From Hallerella sp963660435 (lineage in GTDB: Bacteria; Fibrobacterota; Fibrobacteria; Fibrobacterales; Fibrobacteraceae), in the NCBI GenBank assembly GCA_963660435.1, contig CAVKYI010000006.1:1-64000 (forward strand): a DNA stretch of 64,000 bases. The letters are read 5' to 3'. A program made the translations under genes and the position numbers. The notes under the pieces are model-generated. The model searched no databases. It was not told where the DNA came from and saw only the letters and a program-made list of their open reading frames with translations. Positions within the stretch are counted from its first letter, which is position 1. Each line of letters starts with the position of its first letter. Shown in pieces: positions 17,255-25,994 of this stretch.

Positions 17255-18141
17255 ACAGATTTTGCGATTATCTGCGGAAAGTCCGCACGAATCCATGGAA
17301 AATCGGAGGATCGCTTGTTTCGGGACTCCCGGTCACGAGCGTCATGGGTATCGTCAACGTCACACCGGACAGCTTCTTCGATGGCGGAAAGCACAATACG
17401 CTCGACGCGGCATACGAACACGCCCTGAAACTGCTCGACGAAGGAGCGCAAATCATCGACATCGGCGGAGAAAGTTCCCGCCCGGGAGCGAATCACGTTT
17501 CCGCAAGCGAAGAAATCGAAAGGGTCGTGCCTCTGGTAAAAAGGCTTGTCCCGCTCCTCTCCCGGAGAAACTTCTGGATTTCCGTCGATACGGTCAAGTC
17601 GGAAGTTGCCCGCGAAAGCATGAAAGCCGGCGCCCACATCGTAAACGACATCAGCGCTCTGGAATTTGACCCGAACATGGCAAGGACCATTGCGGAAACA
17701 AGCGCTTCTAGCGTTCTCAACCACATGCGGGGAAATTTCGGCACGATGCAGCAGGACTTCGCGCCATACAGAGATGTCGTCTCCGAAGTGAAAGAATCCC
17801 TTCTCGCCGCGGCGCAAAAGCTGACAAGTCTCGGCGTGAAAGAGGAAACCATCTGCCTCGATCCCGGCATCGGATTCGGCAAGGACCTCCAGAACAATCT
17901 GGACCTGATAGCGAATGTCGAAGCTTTCGTCGAGACGGGATTTCCCGTCCTCTACGGCATGTCGAGAAAATCCTACATCGGAAAGATTCCAGGACTCGAA
18001 GCGAGCGACAGGCTGATTCCCACGGTGGTTTCCGGCATCCTGACGGCGCTTTCGGGCGCAACCGTCATCCGGGTTCACGATGTACGCGAAGCGGTCGAAT
18101 CGCTAAGGTTGCTCGGGGCGTTCCGGCATGAATCTGTTTAA
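17251..18141 (+). CDS. folP: Dihydropteroate synthase
   Basis: Condenses p-aminobenzoate with dihydropterin pyrophosphate in folate synthesis, the target of sulfonamides. The 296-residue TIM-barrel protein has the signature MGIVNVTPDSFFDGGKH at 32-48, IIDIGGESSRPGA, VSVDTVKSEVAR-like ISVDTVKSEVA, INDI (here VNDISAL), and DPGIGFGKDLQNNL. It overlaps ftsH by 4 nt and cdaA by 14 nt. The folP-cdaA pairing recurs in many bacteria. Confidence 0.95.
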   Translation: MNRFCDYLRKVRTNPWKIGGSLVSGLPVTSVMGIVNVTPDSFFDGGKHNTLDAAYEHALKLLDEGAQIIDIGGESSRPGANHVSASEEIERVVPLVKRLVPLLSRRNFWISVDTVKSEVARESMKAGAHIVNDISALEFDPNMARTIAETSASSVLNHMRGNFGTMQQDFAPYRDVVSEVKESLLAAAQKLTSLGVKEETICLDPGIGFGKDLQNNLDLIANVEAFVETGFPVLYGMSRKSYIGKIPGLEASDRLIPTVVSGILTALSGATVIRVHDVREAVESLRLLGAFRHESV

Positions 18142-18940
18142 GCTCTTCGATGTCATCGACGTTCGTTTTGCCGACCTGCTCGACGTATTTCTGGTCTCGA
18201 TTGTCGCCTATTACGTCTTTCTGCTCTTTCGGGGAACGCGCGCCGTGCAGATGTTTATCGGAGGCGGGCTTCTCCTCATCGTGTGGTTTCTTGCGCAGTG
18301 GTGGGAGCTTCACACCATCGTCTGGATTCTCAGCAACCTGGCGACCTTGGGAATCATCGCCATCGTCATCCTCTTCCAGCCGGAAATCCGCGGAGCGCTC
18401 ACGCGAATCGGACAGTCCGCGGCCCGCATGAACCTGAAGACGCTCTTTTTCCACCAGAGCGGCCTAGACAAGATTGCAAGCGAAATCAGCTCGGCGGTCC
18501 AGGACCTTTCGAAAAACCAGTTCGGCGCATTGATAGTTCTCGAAAACCGCGTCGGTCTCCGCAATTACGCCGATACGGGAGAGCTTCTGAACGCGCGCAT
18601 CAGTTCAAGGCTCTTGCGGGCTCTCTTCTTCCCCAATTCCGCGCTGCACGACGGAGCGGTCATTCTCGACAGTCGCTCGATCGTCGCCGCTGGCTGCATA
18701 TTGCCGCTCCCGACGATATCTTCGGAAAAGGATTCGGCTTACGGAATGCGCCACCGCGCGGCGATAGCTCTCGCCGCGGAAAGCGACGCGCTAGTCATCG
18801 TCGTATCGGAAGAAACAGGCTACATCTCCATCGCCTACCGTACCACTCTCCGCCGCAAGCTCAGCCCCAAGGAAGTCGAAGAGGAAATCAAGCGTCACTG
18901 GCACAATCTTTTCGAAAGCTCTTCCGCTAACAAGAAGTAA
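18128..18940 (+). CDS. cdaA: Diadenylate cyclase (c-di-AMP synthase)
   Basis: Makes the second messenger c-di-AMP from two ATP at the membrane. Three hydrophobic segments fill about residues 18-85, followed by the DAC domain with D175-G-A177 (LHDGAVIL) and GMRHRAA at 206-212, the two catalytic motifs. The 270-residue length matches CdaA/YbbP. It starts 14 nt inside folP. In many genomes the next gene encodes the YbbR-domain regulator CdaR; here a SUMF1-like membrane protein follows instead. Confidence 0.93.
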   Translation: MNLFKLFDVIDVRFADLLDVFLVSIVAYYVFLLFRGTRAVQMFIGGGLLLIVWFLAQWWELHTIVWILSNLATLGIIAIVILFQPEIRGALTRIGQSAARMNLKTLFFHQSGLDKIASEISSAVQDLSKNQFGALIVLENRVGLRNYADTGELLNARISSRLLRALFFPNSALHDGAVILDSRSIVAAGCILPLPTISSEKDSAYGMRHRAAIALAAESDALVIVVSEETGYISIAYRTTLRRKLSPKEVEEEIKRHWHNLFESSSANKK

Positions 18941-18966
18941 CGCATTTTCTTACCGGAGTTTTCCCC

Positions 18967-20115
18967 ATGGAACAGAACAAAGATTCTCGCGAAAGCCGCA
19001 AAAAAAAGCGCAACCGCTTGACAGTATCGATCCTGATGATCCTTCTTCTTTCCGCGCTGTTTGTCGTCCAATGCGAACTATCGAAGATGAAAGGCGAAAT
19101 GCGGAACGCTCCGAAAAGCGAAGAGACCTTGGCCCCGGAAATTCAAGAAATGCGGGATTCTGCCGTTATCCAGGAACAGGACACGCTTTCCGAACCGGCG
19201 AAGGAATCGATTGACACGGTTCCCAAGGCAAGGAAGGAATCCGTCAAGCGGAAAAGCGAGCCTAGACCGAACAGGGACAGCATCGAGCAAGCGAAAAGAG
19301 CCCTTCTCGACAGCATCCAAAGAGCGGACAGTCTCCGCAAGGCAGACAGTATCGCCTACGCGAACCGGGACTCCATCCCGCCCGAAGCGACAATCGTTCC
19401 TCCGACCGGGCGTTACTACGAACCTATCCAGCTAAAGGTCAAGTGCGACGAAATCAAGTGCAAGACATTCTACGCCATCGGCGACACAACAAAGGTCGAA
19501 GAGCAGACAGCGCCCGTCACATACAACAAGACAGGCGACGTCTTTTACTTTGCCGAAGACTCCGCCGGGAACCGCTCCGCCTGGCAAAGCGTCCATTACG
19601 ACATGGCTAGCGACAACAAATGCAGCAAGAACGCCTACCCGGTTCCCGTAAACGGAAAGACCGTCTGCGTCGATGCCTACGAATACCCGAACGAGCCGGA
19701 AGCCGTCGTCAAGGACATGGTTTCCCATGACGAAGCGGTAAAGCTCTGCGAGCAGGCAGGAAAGCGCCTATGCCGATTCGACGAATGGTCCGCCGCCTGC
19801 AAGGGCAAGGACGGATTCCGCTACTCTTACGGTCCCTCCTACAAGCCGTTCAAGTGCAACACCAATACGAAGGCGGCAAGACGCGCCGGGCGCAAGGAAG
19901 AATGTCGCAGCTGGTATGGCATGTACGACATGAACGGAAACCTGTGGGAATGGACGGACACACCCGCCAAGGAAATGCCGAACAGGTATCTCGTCGCCGG
20001 TGGAGCCTGGGACACGCAAAACGAAAGCAAGTGCACCGATACGAAATACAGCTTCTACCCGCAAAACCAGTATAATTTTGTCGGCTTCCGCTGCTGTGCG
20101 GATGCAAGACCCTAG
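18967..20115 (+). CDS. Membrane-anchored SUMF1/FGE-domain protein
   Basis: A 382-residue protein with a short basic N-terminus, one transmembrane segment (about 18-37, LTVSILMILLLSALFVVQC), a charged, repetitive stretch to about residue 135 (possible coiled coil, KRKSEPRPNRDSIEQAKRA), a small domain like the chitobiase C-terminal type (PPTGRYYEPIQLKVKC...YFAEDSAGN), and a C-terminal SUMF1-type domain: VCVDAYEYPN, AVKLCEQAGKRLCRFDEWSAAC, MYDMNGNLWEWTDTP, AGGAWDTQ, GFRCC. Formylglycine-generating enzymes use two Cys in a CxxxC site; that pair is not obvious, so a binding or structural role is more likely than sulfatase maturation. Last gene before a terminator. Confidence 0.7.
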   Translation: MEQNKDSRESRKKKRNRLTVSILMILLLSALFVVQCELSKMKGEMRNAPKSEETLAPEIQEMRDSAVIQEQDTLSEPAKESIDTVPKARKESVKRKSEPRPNRDSIEQAKRALLDSIQRADSLRKADSIAYANRDSIPPEATIVPPTGRYYEPIQLKVKCDEIKCKTFYAIGDTTKVEEQTAPVTYNKTGDVFYFAEDSAGNRSAWQSVHYDMASDNKCSKNAYPVPVNGKTVCVDAYEYPNEPEAVVKDMVSHDEAVKLCEQAGKRLCRFDEWSAACKGKDGFRYSYGPSYKPFKCNTNTKAARRAGRKEECRSWYGMYDMNGNLWEWTDTPAKEMPNRYLVAGGAWDTQNESKCTDTKYSFYPQNQYNFVGFRCCADARP

Positions 20116-20170
20116 ATTTCCCGAAAAGCTAGAATTTCGCTCGACCTTGCCGGGCGATTGAATATACACG

Positions 20171-20198
20171 AAAGGCTCGCTTGAAAGCGAGCCTTTTT
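20171..20198. terminator. Bidirectional terminator
   Basis: AAAGGCTCGCTT and AAGCGAGCCTTT form a 12-bp stem with T tracts on both strands, between the SUMF1-like gene (+) and rplY (-). Confidence 0.85.
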
Positions 20199-20217
20199 GA
20201 AGTTTCGAAAGGAACGA

Positions 20218-20895
20218 TTACTTCTTCGCGTCGGCAGCCGGAGCAGCAGCCGCATCGGTCGTGGCAGCGGCAGCGGTAGCGGCAGGAGCCGGAGCGTTCG
20301 TCGCCAAGAGAGCTTCTTCCGCAGCTTCGATCTTCGCCGCTCTCGCCTTTGTCGAGATAGTGAAGATGACCGTACGAGCCGGAGACGCAAGTTCGACGCC
20401 TTCGAGCTTGAGATCCTTCGCGTAGAACGTAACGCCCGCATGGAAACCGGAAATGTCGAGCTTGACGTTCGCCGGAATCTTTTCCGGAACCGCATTCAGC
20501 TTGACAAAGCGCGTAATCTGGGAGAAGAGACCGCCTTCGTTCTTGACACCGATCGGAAGACCTTCGAGTACGACCGGGACACGAACCGTCACCGGCGTGG
20601 CTTCATCGATCTTCAGAAAGTCGATATGCTCGATACGCATGGAAATGGAATCCTTCTGGTAGGAATAGACAACGGCAGGATTGCCCGCCTTGCCATCGAT
20701 TTCAAGATCCAGAAGGGTATAACGCTTGCCCGGCGCGAGAATTTTCGCGACATCCTGGGCGTTCACGCTGATACTTACCGCCTCTTGACCCTTACCATAA
20801 TAGACCGCCGGAATCTGGCCCGCCTTGCGAAGACGGACAGTTGCGCGAGACGATCCCGCTACTCTCGAGGTTGCTTTGAGTGTTGTAAGCTGCAT
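20218..20895 (-). CDS. rplY: 50S ribosomal protein L25 (CTC form)
   Basis: Binds 5S rRNA in the large subunit. 225 residues, the longer general-stress/CTC form with an N-terminal L25 domain (LKATSRVAGSSRATVRLRKAGQIPAVYYGKG) and a C-terminal beta domain (VRVPVVLEGLPIGVKNEGG, PANVKLDISGF), then a low-complexity Ala/Pro tail of about 30 residues ending AADAKK. Start at 20895 is taken because MQLTTLKA begins the domain; the longer frame runs into tRNA-Gln. It lies 28 nt downstream of tRNA-Gln with no terminator between, so the two are probably co-transcribed. Confidence 0.92.
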   Translation of the reverse strand: MQLTTLKATSRVAGSSRATVRLRKAGQIPAVYYGKGQEAVSISVNAQDVAKILAPGKRYTLLDLEIDGKAGNPAVVYSYQKDSISMRIEHIDFLKIDEATPVTVRVPVVLEGLPIGVKNEGGLFSQITRFVKLNAVPEKIPANVKLDISGFHAGVTFYAKDLKLEGVELASPARTVIFTISTKARAAKIEAAEEALLATNAPAPAATAAAATTDAAAAPAADAKK

Positions 20896-20923
20896 TTTAT
20901 CTCCAATAAAAAAGAAAGACCTA

Positions 20924-20996
20924 TTGGGGTAGCTGGACTCGAACCAACGAATAACAGAATCAAAATCTGTTGTCTTACCAACTTGACGATACCCCA
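20924..20996 (-). tRNA. tRNA-Gln (anticodon TTG)
   Basis: 73 nt on the minus strand with acceptor TGGGGTA/TACCCCA, D-arm GTC...GAC, anticodon stem ACAGA/TCTGT with loop TTTTGAT, and T-arm GTTGG/CCAGC around TTCGAGT. Anticodon TTG. CCA is not encoded. Confidence 0.95.
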
Positions 20997-21006
20997 AAGG
21001 GGATTA

Positions 21007-21014
21007 CAAAGATA
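21007..21014 (-). promoter_or_regulatory. TAnnTTTG promoter box for tRNA-Gln and rplY
   Basis: Minus strand reads TATCTTTG, an exact match, with 10 nt to the tRNA 5' end. Confidence 0.6.
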
Positions 21015-21044
21015 GCAAAAGTTTGGAAAGCCCGCAAGACATCG

Positions 21045-21893
21045 TTAGGAAAATCCCGGAAAAAATCGCGTGACCGCGACGAAACGTGACTCGGATTCCA
21101 CGAGGCGAGCCGCCTTTTCCGCCTGGGACTTGCTTTCGAACAGGCCAAAGACCGAAGCCCCCGACCCCGACATCATCGCAAGCTCCGCTCCGGCATTTTC
21201 AAGCAGAGCCTTCATTCGGGAGATTAAAGGGAACTGCGGAAAAACGGATTCTTCGAACTTGTTGAAGGCGAAATTCCGAAAATTCCGGACATCCGCCTTT
21301 CGGTAAATTTCCCAGCGAGAACTTCCCGATGGCACGCAGCCCGCATATGCCGCCTTTGTGGGAACTGCGCATTTCGGGGTAGCCACAAGCAATGCCGAGT
21401 TTTCCGGCAGTTCCAAAGGCTTCAAGCGGGTCAAGACATCGCCGACTCCTTCGGCAAGCGCGCTTCCCCCGCAAACAAGAAAGGGCACATCCGCTCCGAG
21501 CCGCGCACCGAGCTTTTCCAGATCATCCGCCGAAAGATTCAATTTCCAGAGCCGGTTCAATATTCGAAGAGCGGCAGCGGCATCGGCACTGCCGCCACCC
21601 AGTCCCGCGCCGAGCGGCATCCTTTTTTCCAGGTAGAAATTGACCCCGCGGCGAATGCCAAAGGTTTCCCGCAAGAGAAGCGCCGCCCGATATACCAGGT
21701 CTTCTTCGAGGGGATAGGCCTGCGGAACATTGTAGCGGACCGTTATCCGGGAGTCCCCATCCTCTTCGGCGGAAAGTTCATCGCCGACGGCTATCGTCTG
21801 GAAGAGCGTTCCCAGATTATGGTATCCATCGGGACGCTTCGAAAGGATATCCAGAAAGAGATTTATTTTTGCCGGAGCGAATTCCTTGATCAT
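21045..21893 (-). CDS. ispE: 4-(cytidine-5'-diphospho)-2-C-methyl-D-erythritol kinase
   Basis: Phosphorylates CDP-methylerythritol in the MEP route to isoprenoids. 282 residues of the GHMP kinase family: AKINLFLDILSKRPDGYHNLGTLFQTI at the N-terminus, the ATP loop MPLGAGLGGGSADAAAALR, DVPFLVCGGSALAEGVGD, and MMSGSGASVFGLF near the end. ATG at 21893 places MIKEFAPAKIN at the start; the open frame continues upstream into unrelated sequence. A lipoprotein gene precedes it by 44 nt on the same strand. Confidence 0.93.
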   Translation of the reverse strand: MIKEFAPAKINLFLDILSKRPDGYHNLGTLFQTIAVGDELSAEEDGDSRITVRYNVPQAYPLEEDLVYRAALLLRETFGIRRGVNFYLEKRMPLGAGLGGGSADAAAALRILNRLWKLNLSADDLEKLGARLGADVPFLVCGGSALAEGVGDVLTRLKPLELPENSALLVATPKCAVPTKAAYAGCVPSGSSRWEIYRKADVRNFRNFAFNKFEESVFPQFPLISRMKALLENAGAELAMMSGSGASVFGLFESKSQAEKAARLVESESRFVAVTRFFPGFS

Positions 21894-21937
21894 AAGAACC
21901 TGACAAATTAATTTATTTGAAGTTATCGGTAAAAGCC

Positions 21938-22471
21938 TCAATCCGTACCGATAGGAACGGAAGGACGGCACGCCGAATCGCCAAGAAAAAGCGTGTCCCG
22001 GATAAAAACCGTGTCCCGAACGAAAACAGTATCGCGCACAAGACGCGTAACGGTCGTAGAGACAAAAACCGAATCGACGCGACAAGGCTCGACCGGCTTC
22101 GAAAACGAGCTTGAACAGGAAACAGGCGAAACGCTAGACGAAGATGCCTGATACGCCTCTTCGCTTTCGATCACTTTCAAAAGGGAATCACGCGAAAACC
22201 GCAGCTTGGTCAAATAGGCCTTGTAGCGCGACTTCTTTTGCGGACGGTTTTCCCGGGAATGCTTCCATTCCGTCTCGTGAATTTCCCTGTCCATTTCGGA
22301 TAATTCCCGATAGAGTTCTCCGTCTCCCTTTGGCTTGTCGCTCGGCGTGAAAAAATCGGTGAACGATTCCCAAAAGGATTTTTTGTGGGCGGAAGACTCC
22401 GAGGAAGAACATCCCCCCAAGGCCAGAGCGACCACAAGAAAAGCAAAGATAGCGCCGAAACGAAAAAACAT
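21938..22471 (-). CDS. Small lipoprotein with VRDTVF repeats
   Basis: A protein of 177 residues, not recognised. It starts with a lipoprotein signal peptide (MFFRFGAIFAFLVVALALGGC) whose lipobox is LGGC. The middle is charged and helical (GELYRELSEMDREIHETEWKHSREN), followed by a Ser/Cys stretch and near-repeats VTRLVRDTVF, VRDTVF, IRDTLF near the C-terminus. ATG at 22471 is preferred over one 12 codons upstream because it puts the signal peptide at the N-terminus. Probably periplasmic or outer-membrane anchored; located between ispE and tRNA-Gly. Confidence 0.65.
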   Translation of the reverse strand: MFFRFGAIFAFLVVALALGGCSSSESSAHKKSFWESFTDFFTPSDKPKGDGELYRELSEMDREIHETEWKHSRENRPQKKSRYKAYLTKLRFSRDSLLKVIESEEAYQASSSSVSPVSCSSSFSKPVEPCRVDSVFVSTTVTRLVRDTVFVRDTVFIRDTLFLGDSACRPSVPIGTD

Positions 22472-22549
22472 GTCCCAACGATAAAAAAAAATCGCCTTTT
22501 CCTCCATCGGCTTTTACAAGAAAGGAAACATTTGCTATATTTCTCTCGT

Positions 22550-22608
<59 letters not shown>

Positions 22609-22623
<15 letters not shown>

Positions 22624-22704
22624 GAACGAAGCATCCGAAAGGATGCTTTTTCCGTTTAAATGAAGGGACCGAACACCGAGAAGAGGGTTCGACCGACGGA
22701 GCTT
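22609..22704 (+). repeat. 96-bp direct repeat, copy A (includes tRNA-Gly 3' end)
   Basis: Begins in the tRNA-Gly T-arm at GTCCCTTTTCCCGCT, contains the terminator hairpin, and runs to GACGGAGCTT. The second copy lies 202 bp downstream with two base differences. Part of the gene-free 22624-22978 stretch. Confidence 0.9.
22630..22651 (+). terminator. Terminator of tRNA-Gly
   Basis: AGCATCC, GAAA loop, GGATGCT, then TTTTT. An identical hairpin recurs 202 bp downstream in copy B. Confidence 0.8.
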
Positions 22705-22810
22705 ATGCGCGAGCAGGCCGAGCGCGAAAAGCGACGGAGGGACTTTGCCTGCCGGGCAGGAAAGCCCGAAGGGTGAGCGAGCGGCCGGAACGGTGACCGC
22801 GAGCGAATCT

Positions 22811-22906
22811 GTCCCTTTTCCCGCTGAACGAAGCATCCGAAAGGATGCTTTTTCCGTTTAAATGAAGGGACCGAAACCCGAGAAGAGGGTTCGACCGACG
22901 GAGCTT
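22811..22906 (+). repeat. 96-bp direct repeat, copy B
   Basis: Duplicate of 22609-22704, again starting with the last 15 nt of tRNA-Gly (GTCCCTTTTCCCGCT) but with no tRNA body. The 106-bp spacer at 22705-22810 is GC-rich and contains no clear gene. Confidence 0.9.
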
Positions 22907-22936
22907 GGAGCAAACCGATGGCGGATTTAAACGAAA

Positions 22937-22961
22937 AGCGGACCCGCTAGACGGGTCCGCC
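22937..22961 (-). terminator. Terminator after leuD
   Basis: GCGGACCCG and CGGGTCCGC form a 9-bp stem around CTAGA; on the minus strand it is followed by TTTTCGTTT. Confidence 0.8.
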
Positions 22962-22978
22962 GAGTGATTTCGTACAAA

Positions 22979-23587
22979 TTAACGAGCAAGGAACTTCATG
23001 TAGGGCAAACGCTTCGCGAGATCCGCGACCTTGTCCGCATTGGAAAGCAGAACGCCCCGAGCGTGCCAGGAACCATCGAGGAACTGTCCGCGAGGGCCGT
23101 CCGCCAGTTCGAGCGCAATCGTTTCTTCCCCGAGCTTCAGCGTCCGATCCTTCACGCTGGTGACGATTTCTTCCGACGGATGCGCTTCGATCCAGGAGAG
23201 AATCCTGTCGGCGACTTCGTGAGAAACCCGGTAACAGGGAACGCCTATCGCCACGCAGTTTCCGAAGAAAATCTCGGAGTAGCTTTCCGCGACGATTGCG
23301 CGAATTCCCCAACGCTTGAGCGCTTGCGGAGCGTGTTCGCGACTCGATCCGCAGCCGAAGTTCCGGTTGGAAACCAGGATGGAGCCGTTCTTGTAGGCGG
23401 GATCGCGGAACGGGTGGACTTTTCCCTGGGCGGCAAGCCCCGCAATGTCGTCGGCAAAAGCGTGATCTCCAAGACCGTCGAACGTAACGCACTTGAGAAA
23501 GCGCGCCGGAATGATGCGGTCCGTATCGATATCGTTTCCGCGCAGAGGAACGCCGGAACCCTTTACCATGTCAATCGGTGTTAGCAT
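22979..23587 (-). CDS. leuD: 3-isopropylmalate dehydratase small subunit
   Basis: Small subunit of the leucine-pathway isomerase that converts 2- to 3-isopropylmalate; works with LeuC. 202 residues with GNDIDTDRIIPARFLKCVTFDGLGDHAFAD, GKVHPF, ILVSNRNFGCGSSREHAPQALKRWGIRAIVAESYSEIFFGNC. Start at 23587 (MLTPIDMVKG) puts the conserved segment near the N-terminus; the longer frame overlaps leuC. It follows leuC by 14 nt, and a terminator closes the unit. Confidence 0.95.
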   Translation of the reverse strand: MLTPIDMVKGSGVPLRGNDIDTDRIIPARFLKCVTFDGLGDHAFADDIAGLAAQGKVHPFRDPAYKNGSILVSNRNFGCGSSREHAPQALKRWGIRAIVAESYSEIFFGNCVAIGVPCYRVSHEVADRILSWIEAHPSEEIVTSVKDRTLKLGEETIALELADGPRGQFLDGSWHARGVLLSNADKVADLAKRLPYMKFLAR

Positions 23588-23601
23588 AAATTCATCGCTC
23601 C

Positions 23602-25011
23602 TTACTTGATATACTTGCGGACATCGGTCACCTTGCCTTCGATAGCGGCGGCAGCGACCATGATGGGACTCATGAGAATGGTACGGCCAGTCGGACTTCC
23701 CTGCCGCCCCTTGAAATTGCGGTTGCTGGAACTTGCGCTCACTTCGCGGCCCTTGAGCTTGTCGGGATTCATGGCAAGACAGAGAGAGCAGCCCGCTTCG
23801 CGCCATTCGGCGCCAGCCTCCTTGAAAATCTTGTCAAGTCCGAGTGATTCCGCTTCGAGCTTGATTTTCATCGAGCCGGGAACGACCCACATCTTGACAT
23901 TCGGCGCGACATGGTTTCCCTTCATAATTTCAGCGGCCGCGATCAAGTCCGGCAAGCGACCGTTCGTGCAGCTTCCCACAAAAGCGACATCAATCGGTGT
24001 ACCGAGCATTTTTCCGCCCTCTTCCCAACCCATATATTCATAGGCTTCGGATATGACCTTGCGTTCGGAACCCTGGAAAGCGTCGATCTTCGGCATGTTG
24101 CCGTTCAGGGGAATCGCCTGGGCAGGAGTAATCCCCCAGGTTACCATCGGTTCGAGCTTATCGCAATCGATTTCCACTTCGTCGTCAAATGTCGCGTCCG
24201 GATCGCTCGCCACCGACTTCCAGTAGGCGACCGCTTCGTCCCAGGATTCCGCCTTCGGCGCGTAGGGCTTTCCCCTGAGGAATGCAAAAGTCTTCTCGTC
24301 GGGATTGCAGTAGCCGACGCGGGCCCCGCCTTCGATCGCCATGTTGCAGACGGTCATGCGGCCTTCCATGTCGAGCTCGTCGATGACGGGACCGGCAAAT
24401 TCGTAGGCGTATCCGACACCGCCGTTCACGCCAAGCTTTGCAATGTAGGCAAGCGCAACATCTTTCGCGGTTACGCCCGGTCGGAGCTTACCCGTAAAGC
24501 GGATGCGACGCGTCTTGAGCGGACTCATCGCGAGAGTCTGCGTCGCCAGGACATCGGCGACCTGGCTTGTCCCGATTCCGAACGCGACTGCGCCAAATGC
24601 GCCATGTGTCGCCGTGTGGGAATCCCCGCAAGCGATGGTCATTCCCGGCTGCGTAACGCCTTCTTCCGGGCCGACAATGTGGATGACGCCCTGTTCCCCG
24701 GTCTCCGGGCCAAAGAAGCGTACGCCAAAATCATGCGTGTTCTTTTCGATATGGGAGAGCATCTCTTCGGAAACGGGATCCGCAAGCGGACGCTTGCGCG
24801 CTTCTGCCGTCGTCGGAATGATGTGATCGACTGTCGCAAAGGTACGCTTCGGATACTTCACCTTGAGTCCCTCTTCGCGAAGCATCGCGAAAGCCTGCGG
24901 ACTGGTCACTTCGTGGCAGAGATGGAGCCCGATAAACAGCTGATACTGGCCGCTCGGAAGTTTCGAGACGACATGGCTGTCAAACACTTTCTGGTATAGA
25001 TTTTTGCCCAT
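23602..25011 (-). CDS. leuC: 3-isopropylmalate dehydratase large subunit
   Basis: Catalytic, 4Fe-4S-containing subunit of isopropylmalate isomerase. The 469 residues show family blocks: IGLHLCHEVTSPQAF, TVDHIIPT, GVIHIVGPEEGVTQPGMTIACGDSHTATHGAFGA, VGSCTNGRLPDL with one cluster Cys, and AGCSLCLAMNPD with the CxxC pair. An in-frame ATG at 25011 starts MGKNLYQKVFD. leuA and leuB are not in the window. A box TATATTGC lies in the 65-nt gap before it, a weaker promoter match. Confidence 0.96.
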   Translation of the reverse strand: MGKNLYQKVFDSHVVSKLPSGQYQLFIGLHLCHEVTSPQAFAMLREEGLKVKYPKRTFATVDHIIPTTAEARKRPLADPVSEEMLSHIEKNTHDFGVRFFGPETGEQGVIHIVGPEEGVTQPGMTIACGDSHTATHGAFGAVAFGIGTSQVADVLATQTLAMSPLKTRRIRFTGKLRPGVTAKDVALAYIAKLGVNGGVGYAYEFAGPVIDELDMEGRMTVCNMAIEGGARVGYCNPDEKTFAFLRGKPYAPKAESWDEAVAYWKSVASDPDATFDDEVEIDCDKLEPMVTWGITPAQAIPLNGNMPKIDAFQGSERKVISEAYEYMGWEEGGKMLGTPIDVAFVGSCTNGRLPDLIAAAEIMKGNHVAPNVKMWVVPGSMKIKLEAESLGLDKIFKEAGAEWREAGCSLCLAMNPDKLKGREVSASSSNRNFKGRQGSPTGRTILMSPIMVAAAAIEGKVTDVRKYIK

Positions 25012-25076
25012 AGAACACCTTCAGATGGTTTTACAAAGACAATGCGCAATATAGAAATTTTCGGTCAAGCGAATCG

Positions 25077-25940
25077 CTAGATCCAGTTAAGGCGGATACC
25101 GCCGAGAAGCGAAAAATGCCACCCTTCGAAATCGCCGAGGATGTTCGCGACACCCGTGTAGAGTTCCCAGTTTTCATTTAGCAGATAGCCGATTTCAAAA
25201 AATTCCGTAATCACGTAGGGCAATTTAAAATCGGCGTGGATATCCTTGTCGGCGACATACAGATTCGGCCTGTAGATTTCCGCGGAAGCGAGAAAGGAGA
25301 ACGATCCGAAGTAGGCGGCGGCATGCAAACCGTAGAGAAAGCTCGCATCCAGAGCGCTTCCCTCGATTGCGTCAAAACCGCTTCGGTTCAGCCGGTATTC
25401 GTTTTCCCAATTCCACTTGACGCAGCTGTAGTAGGAACCCGAGTATGACTGGTCGTGCATCATCATCCAGAGTCCAAGCGAGAGCCCGACTTCGAAATTC
25501 CGCGTATTGACGCCCAGCGTTCCGAAGCCGTAGATTCCACGGTTGAATCCGGCGCCCCAGCTCCAGAGAAGAATATCTTCCTTGTACAGCCTTTCGATAC
25601 TGGCGCTTACAATCGGATAGACGGTCCGGTATTCCGCATCGACTTTTTCATGGACTTCGATTTGCGCGTTTCCCCGGCAGTGCTCGATATCGGAGCAGTC
25701 TCCGAGCGAGTTCGTGATTCCATCGACATTTGCCCGTTCCTCTCTCCCGAGATGCACATTCGCGGAGGCGCGCCATCGCTTTGTGTTCGGCTTCTGGTAA
25801 TGCCCCGCACCATGAATTTCCGGCGAAGCGGGAACATCGACGCGAACCTTTTCGACATGCCCGTAGCTTCCATCGATCGTGCAGGCGGAAAGGAATAGCG
25901 CCAATACCGGCAAATTTTTTTTCAAGATTCCCAAACGCAT
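25077..25940 (-). CDS. Lipoprotein with predicted beta-barrel body
   Basis: A 287-residue protein, function not recognised. The start at 25940 gives a lipoprotein signal (MRLGILKKNLPVLALFLSAC, lipobox LSAC); an ATG nine codons upstream would lengthen it needlessly. The rest is rich in aromatic and glycine residues in alternating strands (LLWSWGAGFNRGIYGFGTLGVNTRNFEVGLSLGLWMMM), ending FSLLGGIRLNWI, like small outer-membrane barrels. It has four mid-protein cysteines (GDCSDIEHC, SCVKW). Lies 65 nt upstream of leuC on the same strand and 54 nt from a repeat element. Confidence 0.6.
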   Translation of the reverse strand: MRLGILKKNLPVLALFLSACTIDGSYGHVEKVRVDVPASPEIHGAGHYQKPNTKRWRASANVHLGREERANVDGITNSLGDCSDIEHCRGNAQIEVHEKVDAEYRTVYPIVSASIERLYKEDILLWSWGAGFNRGIYGFGTLGVNTRNFEVGLSLGLWMMMHDQSYSGSYYSCVKWNWENEYRLNRSGFDAIEGSALDASFLYGLHAAAYFGSFSFLASAEIYRPNLYVADKDIHADFKLPYVITEFFEIGYLLNENWELYTGVANILGDFEGWHFSLLGGIRLNWI

Positions 25941-25994
25941 GGACTTGAATATAAAATTTTCCCGCAAGGAAGATGCGGGAAAATTTTCACTCTA

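Noticed and set aside
22705..22810. An integrated element between the two tRNA-Gly 3' copies
   Set aside because: The spacer is only 106 bp and contains no coding or integrase sequence, so only a scar or duplication can be claimed.
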